Source: an uncultured Saprospiraceae bacterium (GTDB taxonomy: Bacteria > Bacteroidota > Bacteroidia > Chitinophagales > Saprospiraceae). From it: a stretch of DNA of 64,000 bases. Positions 18,514 through 28,008 of the stretch are shown here, in pieces; within the stretch, counting starts at the first letter, position 1, and every line of letters starts with the position of its first letter. The stretch is from contig CALFUU010000054.1 of assembly GCA_937929835.1 (NCBI GenBank), positions 1-64,000 on the forward strand. Reading direction: 5' to 3'. The position numbers and the translations under genes were made by a program. Below the pieces are notes generated by a model. The model searched no databases. It was not told where the DNA came from and saw only the letters and a list, made by a program, of their open reading frames with translations.

Positions 18514-20631
18514 TTACTTGGGAGGGATAACCACACCGAGCTCTTTAGAGAGCAGACTTTTTTGACTTTGCATTTCCATAAAAGCCTTAAGTAAAGTTTC
18601 TCTAGTTTGGGAATTTTCTTCATTCGATATTCTTTCAGACAAAATCTTTAACACCTGTGTCATCTTCTTCAACTTGAACATCAAAATCGACATTCTACTA
18701 TCCTCCCTAAAGTTCCACGCAGGCATCTTCTGATTGAGATAAACACCTTTGCCTATCCAATCTGCAAACTCATAGGGCTCACTTAGAACATCAATGGCCA
18801 AAGAAGCTATAGACGGTTCTTGATGATTGATGAAGTAGTCACTTATAGAACCATTCCGCTCGGTCGATTCAACAAAATTGAAGCCCTCTGTGATGACCTG
18901 CTTGTACTTTTCATTTTCAAAGTAGCCCATTACGTCAAATATCTCTGTATATATAAGCTCAGCAATAGTGATGTCATCTTCGACCTCATTCTTCCATTCT
19001 TTTGTTTTCTCTATCCATAGCTGATGGACATTCTTATCTCCGTGCTCTATAACAATACGAGCGAGGTCACGTTCCTGAAACTCATGTGTGGAGGTATTGA
19101 CAAATGAGGGCTGTACATGCTTAACTTCATCCTCTGGATAATCTTGCCATTCATCGTAAGCCGCATCTGGGTACTCTTCTCCTGGAAATCCCGCCTCAGA
19201 GGGTGGTGGCCCGAGTGAGGGAGTGCCTGTAGCTTCACCTGGAGAAGGGCCTTGGAATGGAGGTGGTTGATTGTCTCGTTCTCTTGATTGCCTACGCTGA
19301 GCGCGCTCTTCTTGTACCTGTTTTTGCTTTATCTCAGAGCGTATTGTCTTGTTGACTTCCTTGACAAGTATGGGTTCCGAAACATTTAGTGCTCGGCTAC
19401 ACTGCTGTACATATAGTGAACGCTTTATGGGTTCTCTCACCTTTGCAATGGAGCCTATAATGTCTTGTATTACCTTGGCTTTTTTGATAGGGTCAGACTC
19501 AGATTCTTTAAGAAGAAGATCCATCTTAAAGAAGATAAAGTCCTTGGCTTCTTTCTCTATATAGGCCTCAAAACCAGCATTGCCATTGGCCTTGACAAAT
19601 GAGTCCGGATCTTCGCCGTCAGGTAGGAGAACTAGAGATACATTCATCCCATTTTCTAAGACAAGATCAAGTCCACGCATAGCAGCCTTGACACCGGCTG
19701 TATCTCCATCGTATAGAAATGTCACATTATCTGTAAATCGCTTAACCAACCTGACCTGTGCTGATGTCAGTGCAGTCCCAGACGAAGCGACAACATTTTC
19801 AATACCATTCTGCACCAAGCTGATCACATCTGTGTAGCCCTCTACAATAAGACAATTCTCTTTTTTTCTGATCGCTGCCTTGGCAAGATGCATACCGTAC
19901 AGAATCTTACGCTTATTATATATCGGTGTCTCAGGAGAATTGATATACTTGGGTTGACTCTTCTGTGTACTTAAGGTACGACCAGCAAAAGCTATGACCT
20001 TTCCAGATACACTATGAATCGGAAACATCACACGATTTCTAAAAAAATCATACCCGCGCTGACTCATCAATCCGACCTCTTTGAGATACGCCTCTTTGAA
20101 TAGATTAGCTAAGGCTTTGGTGACAAATCCTTTGGAATCATCCAAGGCAAATCCCAACTGAAACTTCTCAATGGTCGCCTCTAGAAACCCCCTTTCTTTG
20201 AAGTAGCTCAGTCCGATGAGTTTACCGTCCTGCGTATTGAACAGATTATCTGTATAGTGCTTTAGAGCAAAATCATTGATGATATATAAGCTCTCTTCTT
20301 GCTTTTTCTGAGCGGCATACTCTTTATCGTCTTTCTTATTGTCTTCCTCTAGCGTAATATTGTACTTGGCCGCTAAGGCTCTAATGGCTTCAGGAAACGA
20401 TAGCTGATCGTGCTCCATAATAAACTGCACTGGACCACCACCTTTGCCACATCCAAAGCACTTGTATATATTTTTATTGGGCGATACTGTAAATGAAGGT
20501 GTCTTCTCATCATGGAAAGGGCATAAGCCTATCATATTGACACCACGACGCTTAAGGGTGATATAATCTTGGATTAGATCCTCCACCTGCACATTATCAA
20601 ATACCTCTTGTATACTCTTTTGAGAAATCAA
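18514..20631 (-). CDS. dnaG: DNA primase
   Basis: N-terminal zinc finger CPFHDEKTPSFTVSPNKNIYKCFGCGKGG; TOPRIM VEGYTDVISL...SSGTALT...YDGDTAG. Confidence 0.97.
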   Translation of the reverse strand: MISQKSIQEVFDNVQVEDLIQDYITLKRRGVNMIGLCPFHDEKTPSFTVSPNKNIYKCFGCGKGGGPVQFIMEHDQLSFPEAIRALAAKYNITLEEDNKKDDKEYAAQKKQEESLYIINDFALKHYTDNLFNTQDGKLIGLSYFKERGFLEATIEKFQLGFALDDSKGFVTKALANLFKEAYLKEVGLMSQRGYDFFRNRVMFPIHSVSGKVIAFAGRTLSTQKSQPKYINSPETPIYNKRKILYGMHLAKAAIRKKENCLIVEGYTDVISLVQNGIENVVASSGTALTSAQVRLVKRFTDNVTFLYDGDTAGVKAAMRGLDLVLENGMNVSLVLLPDGEDPDSFVKANGNAGFEAYIEKEAKDFIFFKMDLLLKESESDPIKKAKVIQDIIGSIAKVREPIKRSLYVQQCSRALNVSEPILVKEVNKTIRSEIKQKQVQEERAQRRQSRERDNQPPPFQGPSPGEATGTPSLGPPPSEAGFPGEEYPDAAYDEWQDYPEDEVKHVQPSFVNTSTHEFQERDLARIVIEHGDKNVHQLWIEKTKEWKNEVEDDITIAELIYTEIFDVMGYFENEKYKQVITEGFNFVESTERNGSISDYFINHQEPSIASLAIDVLSEPYEFADWIGKGVYLNQKMPAWNFREDSRMSILMFKLKKMTQVLKILSERISNEENSQTRETLLKAFMEMQSQKSLLSKELGVVIPPK

Positions 20632-20670
20632 CTTACAATCCTAATATTTATGGTCAACAAATATAAGCTT

Positions 20671-20713
20671 AGTGGATAAAGCTTTGGAACAGGGATATAT
20701 AACATTATCCACA
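20671..20713. promoter_or_regulatory. Two DnaA-box-like 9-mers upstream of dnaG
   Basis: TTATCCACA at 20705-20713 (+) and TTATCCACT at 20671-20679 (-), the latter flanked by AAGCTT on both sides. Confidence 0.4.
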
Positions 20714-20750
20714 AAAAAAAGGGAGCCAGACACTAAGGTCCACCTCCCTA
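20713..20750 (-). terminator. Terminator for the minus-strand sigma/DUF4252 operon
   Basis: Minus strand: AGGGAG...CTCCCT stem followed by TTTTTTTT. Confidence 0.7.
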
Positions 20751-20771
20751 TTTACTAACTTTTACTCTTGA

Positions 20772-21281
20772 CTATTTTTTGAGCTTATCTAAGTGCTCAG
20801 CACCAGATATATTGAGGCCACTAGCCAGCTTGCCGATTTTATCTAAAGGTATCCGACCTTCAAAACTCATTAATACAAAATCTTGGGCACCACCTACAAG
20901 AAGCAGAAGCTCATTGACGATGTTACCAGAAGACTCTCTGACAAGAAAAGTGATGTCACTTTCATTCTCTCTCACTGTCATCAGCTCCTCATAGACGGAC
21001 TTATCAAAACTGTCGTTAAATTCTTTATAGTACTTCTGAGAGTTGACATCAGTTGTCAGAATTTTAAGCCCTTTGAGGTTACCTATCATTTCCATCATCT
21101 CAGCGTTATTGGGATCTTCAGAATCCATACTTGATATCATCTGAAACATCTTAGGACTGATATTAATCTGAGTAAAAGACTCATCATCTTGATACTTATC
21201 AAAGAATTGCTGCACGCTACTTTGAGATAAAGCAGCAATTGTAGTTAATAGTATGAGACCAAGTGTCAATAGACTCCTCAT
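20772..21281 (-). CDS. DUF4252-like secreted protein
   Basis: Signal peptide; small protein downstream of sigma/anti-sigma pair; FTQINISPKMFQMISSM...LKGLKILTTD typical of the family. Confidence 0.75.
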   Translation of the reverse strand: MRSLLTLGLILLTTIAALSQSSVQQFFDKYQDDESFTQINISPKMFQMISSMDSEDPNNAEMMEMIGNLKGLKILTTDVNSQKYYKEFNDSFDKSVYEELMTVRENESDITFLVRESSGNIVNELLLLVGGAQDFVLMSFEGRIPLDKIGKLASGLNISGAEHLDKLKK

Positions 21282-21298
21282 GGTAGTATTATTTAGGA

Positions 21299-21982
21299 TT
21301 AATTCTTAAAGTTAAAGACATTGGTTTTTTCCAATTCCTTGATGTATTTCATAGAAGCTGTTCCCTTGTCATATTTCTTGCCTAAAAAGGCTAGTGCATC
21401 CTTCGTTAGCGCCAACGCTTCTTCAGGATCTTGTAGCTCTGTATATTTCCCCTTGTAAGAAGAAGTATCTTCTTGCAGAAAGTTAAAGGCGATCATCATC
21501 AACAAAGCCAAGGTAGCTGCCACTCCGACGACCTTGGGGAACATATATCGGACTTTAGGCTTTTGAGACCATTGTATTTGAAGTCGTTCTAATTCTGTCA
21601 GATCTCCATCAAACTGGGTATCTTGTTCTGCACTGAAAGCCTCAAACATTGGGATAAGATCTCTATGACTATCCGCAACCTTTTCTGAGGTCAGGTAAGC
21701 TCTTAATTGTGCCTCCTCATCTAGTGAAGTTGCAGCGTCTAAGTACTTTTCTACCAGCGCATCCATAGGACTTAACGTTGAAGAATAAATGGCTTCCATC
21801 TCCAACTCTTCGGGAAGCGTCATCGTCTTCTGATCAGCATAAAAAGAGAACAGCTCTGCCATATCAAGATGCTCGTCCGCTACCTGCCCAGATACCATAT
21901 AGGCTTGCAGACGTTGTTCTTCGTCTTGAGTGGTCTCTCCAGACCAGTACCGTTGTATTATATCGTTCATTTCAGTGCTCAC
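21299..21982 (-). CDS. Putative anti-sigma-like single-pass membrane protein
   Basis: Follows ECF sigma gene with 4-bp overlap; central TM helix VVGVAATLALLMMIAFNF; duplicated N-terminal motif. Confidence 0.7.
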   Translation of the reverse strand: MSTEMNDIIQRYWSGETTQDEEQRLQAYMVSGQVADEHLDMAELFSFYADQKTMTLPEELEMEAIYSSTLSPMDALVEKYLDAATSLDEEAQLRAYLTSEKVADSHRDLIPMFEAFSAEQDTQFDGDLTELERLQIQWSQKPKVRYMFPKVVGVAATLALLMMIAFNFLQEDTSSYKGKYTELQDPEEALALTKDALAFLGKKYDKGTASMKYIKELEKTNVFNFKN

Positions 21983-22479
21983 GAGGCTCTGTTTTTTAAT
22001 TGTTGTCTTAATCGAGTTCTGGCTCTATGCAGATACACTTTGACTTTCTCTATGCTAAAACCTGTTATTTCACTTATCTCCTTGTAGGTATAACCCTCAA
22101 TATCTCTGAGATGTATCACGGTTCTGTGATTTTCAGGTAGTGCATTCACCACTTTCATCACACTTGATAGCTCATCTTTCGCTATTAAGTCCCTTTCGGG
22201 GTCTGGTGACTTGGCTTTAATCGCATATTGCTCATCTATGTCTGTCGTCACCATCTTTTTGCCTCTTAGTTTGTCAATGCCCATATTACGGGTTATCGTC
22301 ATACAATAAGCTGCAGGATTCTCGATTTCTGCCAGTTTCTCTCTTTTATTCCAGATTTTAATCAAGGATTCTTGCACCACATCTTGGGCTTCTTCCTGAT
22401 TATTGACGACTCTGAGCGCCAATCTGTACATCTTATCCTTTAGTTTATCAACTAATTGGTTAAATTCCTCAACCTGCAT
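21979..22479 (-). CDS. RNA polymerase ECF-type sigma factor
   Basis: NQEEAQDVVQESLIKIWNKREK (region 2) and YTYKEISEITGFSIEKVKVYLHRARTRLRQQL (region 4). Confidence 0.95.
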   Translation of the reverse strand: MQVEEFNQLVDKLKDKMYRLALRVVNNQEEAQDVVQESLIKIWNKREKLAEIENPAAYCMTITRNMGIDKLRGKKMVTTDIDEQYAIKAKSPDPERDLIAKDELSSVMKVVNALPENHRTVIHLRDIEGYTYKEISEITGFSIEKVKVYLHRARTRLRQQLKNRAS

Positions 22480-22592
22480 TTACTTTCTAATTGACGTTGA
22501 TCATAGGTTATTGTTACAGTAAAGTAGATATTTTTACCATTCTTCGAGGACTAATATACCTCTACCATTTCGTTACAACGTTCTATACCTAG

Positions 22593-24110
22593 TTGAAAAA
22601 GATCGATAAGCTCATATTAATGGATTTCATTCCACCGTATCTGATGGCATTCTTTGTCGCAGAGTTCGTTTTGGTGATGCAATTCCTATGGAAGTACATC
22701 GATGAGATCATTGGCAAAGGGATTTCATTCGGCGTACTACTAGAGCTTATATTCTACTTTGCCGTTAGAATCATCCCTGAGGCTGTCCCAGTAACGATTC
22801 TTATCTCCTCGGTAATGGTATTTGGTAACTTGGCTGAGAAATACGAGATATCCAGCCTCAAGTCCGCAGGCATCTCTCTGACTCGAATTATGGCAGGTGG
22901 CGTAGCCTTGGCCATATTTACTGCACTATTCTCTCTTCTAGCCTCTAATTATCTCAAGCCCAGAGCCAATTATAAGTTTAAACAAAGGCTCCTAACCGTC
23001 ACTCGCCAAAAGGCTACCTTGAATATAGAAGAAGGCGTCTTCTCGCAAGAGTTCAAAAACTTCACGATCAATGTAGGGAAGAAAATGCCTGATGGCGAAA
23101 AAATAGAAGAAGTCCTGATCTATGACAATACAGCTCAAGACAAGGCTCAAATAAATATGTTGTCTGCCGATAGAGGTAAAATGTACTCTGCCGCCGACAA
23201 CAGCTCCTTCATTATGGAACTCGAGGACGGAGAGCAATACAGAGAACTCAAACCCAATAAGAAAAAGAACTCCAAACCCTTTATAAGAACAAAGTTTGAA
23301 AAATGGACCAAGAACTTTGATATGTCGGACTTTGATGTCACCGCACAAAGTCTTAATAGTTCTAGATCAAAATATGATCTACTCAACTCCTGGCAACTGA
23401 GGGAAGCTATAGATTCATTTGATAGACAACTCATAGATAATCAACTGAAAACAGCTTATAATTTTGATGATCTATTGTCCATCGAAGTTAAGAAGGAAGA
23501 AGTCACCAAGACCCAAGACAATAATCTCCCAGAATCCGTCAACAAGGCTATAGAGAAAAAAGACAAGCAAGTCAGTGCGAATAAAACTAAACCTAAAAAG
23601 GTCGTCAGGCGCAGCAATAAGCAACAGAAGGACAGTCTAGTGTTGTCAGATTATAATTCCTTTATAGAGACTTTCGAGATAAAGGAACAAGCAACTATTA
23701 TCAAGTCAGCTAAGTACAAAGTACAAAAGACTGGAGATAGTATTACCAAAACGGATAGGGAGAAAAATATTCTGACAAGCACAAGGGCGAGGTACGTTTT
23801 ACGATTTAATCAACAGTTTAGCTGGGCACTTATCTGTATCGTATTCTTGTTTATCGGAGCTCCTTTGGGGAGTATCGTCAGGAAGGGAGGATATGGTTTC
23901 CCCTTGTTGATCTCTATTATCTTCTTTATGATGTTTATCGTGCTCAATATAATGGGAGAAAAACTGAATCGGACTGGTGAAATTAGTCCTATCCTTGCCG
24001 CTTGGTTACCCAATATCGTGTTGATCCCAGTAGCAATCTATATCAGTTACAAAGCCTTAAACGACTCCTCTTTTAGCAATCCATTCAAGAAGATATTTCG
24101 CCAGATGTAA
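22593..24110 (+). CDS. LptF/LptG (YjgP/YjgQ) family permease
   Basis: MKKIDKLILMDFIPPYLMAFFVAEFVLVMQFLW N-terminus; C-terminal FIGAPLGSIVRKGGYGFPLLISIIFF. Confidence 0.93.
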   Translation: MKKIDKLILMDFIPPYLMAFFVAEFVLVMQFLWKYIDEIIGKGISFGVLLELIFYFAVRIIPEAVPVTILISSVMVFGNLAEKYEISSLKSAGISLTRIMAGGVALAIFTALFSLLASNYLKPRANYKFKQRLLTVTRQKATLNIEEGVFSQEFKNFTINVGKKMPDGEKIEEVLIYDNTAQDKAQINMLSADRGKMYSAADNSSFIMELEDGEQYRELKPNKKKNSKPFIRTKFEKWTKNFDMSDFDVTAQSLNSSRSKYDLLNSWQLREAIDSFDRQLIDNQLKTAYNFDDLLSIEVKKEEVTKTQDNNLPESVNKAIEKKDKQVSANKTKPKKVVRRSNKQQKDSLVLSDYNSFIETFEIKEQATIIKSAKYKVQKTGDSITKTDREKNILTSTRARYVLRFNQQFSWALICIVFLFIGAPLGSIVRKGGYGFPLLISIIFFMMFIVLNIMGEKLNRTGEISPILAAWLPNIVLIPVAIYISYKALNDSSFSNPFKKIFRQM

Positions 24111-24132
24111 GGGGTTATAAATACTCAAGTCC

Positions 24133-24780
24133 CTATTTATTTTCTAAGACGGCAAACGATAAGCCCTCGATTGATGTATCCTCAGTAATGTCTTCTATCC
24201 CTCGTCCGAGTATTCTAGACTTAATGAAATCTATAGTGGTGCCTGTCTCGGATTCATTCACTTGTAGATGTAGCTTGGGATGCAGATCCAGGACTTGATC
24301 TACAATCTTACCCTCTGTCTGCTTAAGGATATCCATCAGTCGACCCATATGTACATAATCAAAGCTTATCTCAATCTTAAGCGTATTGTATAGGGTTACA
24401 ATTTCAGCAGCCTCTATAGAAAGAAGTGCCCCTTGCTTGTAAGCATTGATCAGTCCCGATACACCCAACTTGGTACCTCCATAGTAGCGGACAACGATAC
24501 AACCCACATCAACGAGCTCTGCACTCAGAAGTTGATTAAAGATGGGCTTCCCCGCAGAACCAGAGGGCTCTCCATCATCACTCGACCGCTCTAGACCAGA
24601 TCGCAATCTGAATCCCCAGCAATGGTGTCTGGCTTTGAGGTGCTGCGCTCTCAGCTCTGCCTGACGGTTGTGAAACTGCGCCTCTTCTGTGATAGGAAAT
24701 ATATAACCAAGGAATTTAGATCCGCGATCTTTGAACTCTCCAGTTGATTCCCTGGCTATGGATCGGTACGCATCACGCAT
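24133..24780 (-). CDS. YigZ/IMPACT family protein
   Basis: EFKDRGSKFLGYIFP, KARHHCWGFRL, SDDGEPSGSAGKPI, VVRYYGGTKLGVSGLINAYK. Confidence 0.95.
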   Translation of the reverse strand: MRDAYRSIARESTGEFKDRGSKFLGYIFPITEEAQFHNRQAELRAQHLKARHHCWGFRLRSGLERSSDDGEPSGSAGKPIFNQLLSAELVDVGCIVVRYYGGTKLGVSGLINAYKQGALLSIEAAEIVTLYNTLKIEISFDYVHMGRLMDILKQTEGKIVDQVLDLHPKLHLQVNESETGTTIDFIKSRILGRGIEDITEDTSIEGLSFAVLENK

Positions 24781-25610
24781 TAGGCAGAAATCAAATAGAC
24801 GACAAGAAAAGCCAGTAGTAGTCCAATCCGATTGAGATTAGATAATTTTTCTTTGAAGAAAAGCATCCCCACTATAGCCGTAAAAAAGATGACACCTATA
24901 TTATTAAGGGGGAAAAGTACAGAGCCGTCCCAACCCAATTCTAGACCTCTAATCAAAAGGTATATTGTGAAAAAATTGGGGATACCTATCAAGATACCAG
25001 CAAGAATTTCTTTGGGCTTTATCTTAACAATCTTTCCAGTCAATAGCATAAATAAGAGACCGATACAACCTGCCATAAAGAAGAGTATAGTCACAAAATC
25101 AACCCCAGCATCTACGACTTTACCAGTTTGTTCGGTATAGAAAAGTGTCACTTCTATAAAGCCACTTCCAAAGAGGACAACCAGTGGCAACCACCAATAT
25201 TTTTTGAGATCGGCCTGATGTTCTACATTACTTTTAGAAGGGATATTAATCAGTATGATAGATACTACTGCGAGGACTATCGCTATTATCTTAGGTGGAG
25301 TCGCTGTCTCACCAAAAATCATCCATCCTGCTAGTACCGGAAACAGTAAGGACAGTTTCTGGAATACCCCAGTTATGATCATACCTACTTTCTGAGTGGA
25401 GTAAGCATTGACATTAAAAAAGATAATGAAAGTGAGACTAAGGAATAGGGCATAGATAAACCAGTCCGTCTCGACAATTCCGGCATTGAGAGGACTACCC
25501 CTATTCACTATACTGCCGACAACAAAGCAAGTGAAATAATTGACAACAATAGCGTGCAGATTGGTAATACCAAATCTAGGCAAGAGCCTAAACTCTATCG
25601 CCAACAACAC
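24780..25610 (-). CDS. EamA/DMT superfamily transporter
   Basis: About 10 hydrophobic helices; stop overlaps next start as TAATG. Confidence 0.85.
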   Translation of the reverse strand: MLLAIEFRLLPRFGITNLHAIVVNYFTCFVVGSIVNRGSPLNAGIVETDWFIYALFLSLTFIIFFNVNAYSTQKVGMIITGVFQKLSLLFPVLAGWMIFGETATPPKIIAIVLAVVSIILINIPSKSNVEHQADLKKYWWLPLVVLFGSGFIEVTLFYTEQTGKVVDAGVDFVTILFFMAGCIGLLFMLLTGKIVKIKPKEILAGILIGIPNFFTIYLLIRGLELGWDGSVLFPLNNIGVIFFTAIVGMLFFKEKLSNLNRIGLLLAFLVVYLISA

Positions 25611-25828
25611 ATTACTGATGATTAGAATGACTATTAACAGATTATTGGATTTTTGTATACAATTGAATCACAGGTAGTTAAGAACAAAAAGACAATCTTT
25701 GTGGTTAGAGACTAGCCTGTAACTAAATAAAAAAAACACCGCAAACTACTAATAATCAATTACTTATAGATAAGATAAAAATTAGTTTTTAGTAGGCATC
25801 AGCTTATATTTGCGAAAAAATCAAACCT

Positions 25829-26368
25829 TTGGAGACAGTAGATCAATATGATGAGATTCTGAAAGCGTGTCGAAAGATATTTGAACTCAAGACAAAGGAC
25901 TATGGGACCGCTTGGCGTATCCTCAGACCAGCCTCATTGACTGATCAAATTTTTATCAAGGCATCGAGGATCAGAAGCATCCAGCAGAAGCAGACAATGC
26001 GTGTTAATGAGAGTATCGAGGGGGAATTCTTAGCTATAGTTAACTACAGTATTATGTCTATGATCCAACTCGATCATCCACCACAGGGACAGTACGAGCT
26101 AGATGTAGAAACGGCTTTTGGATATTATAGTACATATGCATCTGAAACCAAGCAGCTAATGCTCCAAAAAAATCACGATTATGGTGAGGCTTGGCGAGAG
26201 ATGCGGGTGAGCAGTATGACGGACCTCATCCTTATGAAATTACTCAGAATAAAGCAGATAGAAGAAAACGAAGGGAAGACCCTCGTGTCCGAAGGCCTCA
26301 AAGCCAACTACCAAGACATAATGAACTACTCCATCTTTTGTCTCATTTTATTATCAGAAAAATCTTAA
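25829..26368 (+). CDS. DUF1599 domain-containing protein (two repeated domains)
   Basis: KTKDYGTAWRILRPASLTDQIFIKASRIRSIQ and QKNHDYGEAWREMRVSSMTDLILMKLLRIKQIE; TTG start with TATATTTG upstream (25805-25812). Confidence 0.88.
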   Translation: METVDQYDEILKACRKIFELKTKDYGTAWRILRPASLTDQIFIKASRIRSIQQKQTMRVNESIEGEFLAIVNYSIMSMIQLDHPPQGQYELDVETAFGYYSTYASETKQLMLQKNHDYGEAWREMRVSSMTDLILMKLLRIKQIEENEGKTLVSEGLKANYQDIMNYSIFCLILLSEKS

Positions 26369-26393
26369 TCCTAGATACACTAAAAAAGCAATT

Positions 26394-27881
26394 ATGACGC
26401 TTACGACACTCCTTACCAATATAGGTATAGTTTCTATTATTCTCACACTAGTGATGGTCTTTGTACTGAAAAACACAAAGTCCCCAGTGCTGAGTCTTCT
26501 ACAAAATTTTTGTGGTGTCCTGTTTGTATTTTCTGGTTGGGTCAAAGCAGTAGATCCTCTGGGTACAGCTTACAAGATGAAAGACTACTTTGGAGAATTC
26601 GAAAGTCTCTTTGATGGAACCGCTATGAGCTTCCTAGCACCGCTCTTTCCTTTGATGGGCGAGTATGTCGTAGCTTTTTCAGTTATTATGATTGTGTTTG
26701 AGATCGTCCTAGGACTGATGTTAATTATGGGCCATGCACCGAAATTTACTTCTTGGGCCTTTTTACTCTTGGTGCTGTTCTTTACAGTATTGACAGGCTT
26801 TACCTTCTTGACAGGTTATGTGCCTAATGATGCGCATTTCTTTGAATTTGGTAAGTGGGCTGCGCACGACGAAAACAATATGAAGGTAAAAGACTGTGGT
26901 TGCTTTGGTGATTTTATCAAGTTGGTGCCATTTACCTCTTTTATGAAGGATATATTCCTTCTCATCCCGGCATTCATTTTTCTGTTTGCCAGTAAGAAGA
27001 TGCACGAGCTCTTTAGCACGAAGATCAGAAGAGGTATTGTTTTGCTCTCATTGATAGGGATTACGCTTTACTGTTTTACGAATTATGTATGGGATATTCC
27101 ACACGCGGACTTTAGACCTTTCAGAAAAGGTGTCAATGTCAAGAATGTAATGGCTATAGAACAAGCTGCTCAGGCCAAAGTAGTGATCACAGACTGGAAG
27201 ATGAAACATAATGAAACGGGAGAGATGATCACTGTTTCTAATGCTGACTACATGGGCAAGGACCCTGAGAAAAACTATAAAAAGTACAAAGGCGTCTATA
27301 CAGTTACAGATCAGATCAGATCTAAGCCAGAACTAGAACCAACCAAGATTAGTGACTTCCTGATAGAAGACAAGGATGGCAATGACCTCACGCAAGATAT
27401 CATTGCGCATCAGGGAGCCAATTTATTGATTGTCAACTACAAGCTAAAAGGGGACGGTGTTCCCAGCAAGAGAATCGTCAAGGATAGCATCTTTACTATC
27501 GATACTGTTTCTACTGATCCACTTGAGGTGACTAGACAATTTGACAAGATTGTAGAACGAGAGGAAGAGTATATGGATTACGTGTGGGATAAGGATTACT
27601 TGAAAAAGCACGCCAAACTCAAGCCTTTTACCGATGCAGCCAAGCAAGCAGGACTACCAGTCGTCATGGCGATAGGGGGCGCCGACGAGATGATGATAGC
27701 AGCCTTTGATGAAGACACAGGACTAGACCTCACCTATGGTATGGCTGATGATATTCTACTTAAGACCATCGTCAGGTCTAATCCAGGGATTGTACTCTTT
27801 AAGGATGGTGTTATTATCGAAAAATGGCATATCAAAAAACTGCCTTCGTTTGAATCTGTAAAAAGTCAGTATCTACAGTAA
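26394..27881 (+). CDS. DoxX/BT_3928-like membrane protein
   Basis: FCGVLFVFSGWVKAVDPLGTAYKMKDYF, four-helix N-terminus, CGCFGDFIKLVPFTSFMKDIFL; follows DUF1599 gene. Confidence 0.85.
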   Translation: MTLTTLLTNIGIVSIILTLVMVFVLKNTKSPVLSLLQNFCGVLFVFSGWVKAVDPLGTAYKMKDYFGEFESLFDGTAMSFLAPLFPLMGEYVVAFSVIMIVFEIVLGLMLIMGHAPKFTSWAFLLLVLFFTVLTGFTFLTGYVPNDAHFFEFGKWAAHDENNMKVKDCGCFGDFIKLVPFTSFMKDIFLLIPAFIFLFASKKMHELFSTKIRRGIVLLSLIGITLYCFTNYVWDIPHADFRPFRKGVNVKNVMAIEQAAQAKVVITDWKMKHNETGEMITVSNADYMGKDPEKNYKKYKGVYTVTDQIRSKPELEPTKISDFLIEDKDGNDLTQDIIAHQGANLLIVNYKLKGDGVPSKRIVKDSIFTIDTVSTDPLEVTRQFDKIVEREEEYMDYVWDKDYLKKHAKLKPFTDAAKQAGLPVVMAIGGADEMMIAAFDEDTGLDLTYGMADDILLKTIVRSNPGIVLFKDGVIIEKWHIKKLPSFESVKSQYLQ

Positions 27882-27964
27882 AAGCTAGGCCCTAGAAGCC
27901 ACCAATACAAACTTGTATAGTTTATGTCGTCCTACAGTTACAATCTGTAAGGTCACTTAGACAG

Positions 27965-28002
27965 ATGATTCTGCTTTGCTGTTGTCTTATACACAGAATC
28001 AT
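27965..28002. promoter_or_regulatory. 9-bp perfect inverted repeat ATGATTCTG-N20-CAGAATCAT just upstream of an ATG
   Basis: Arms 27965-27973 and 27994-28002; ATG at 28009. Confidence 0.45.
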
Positions 28003-28008
28003 ATCTAA

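Noticed and set aside
22840-23434. Antisense ORFs (22992-23348, 23147-23434) within the lptF/G-like gene
   Set aside because: Fully contained opposite a well-supported membrane protein; no independent evidence.
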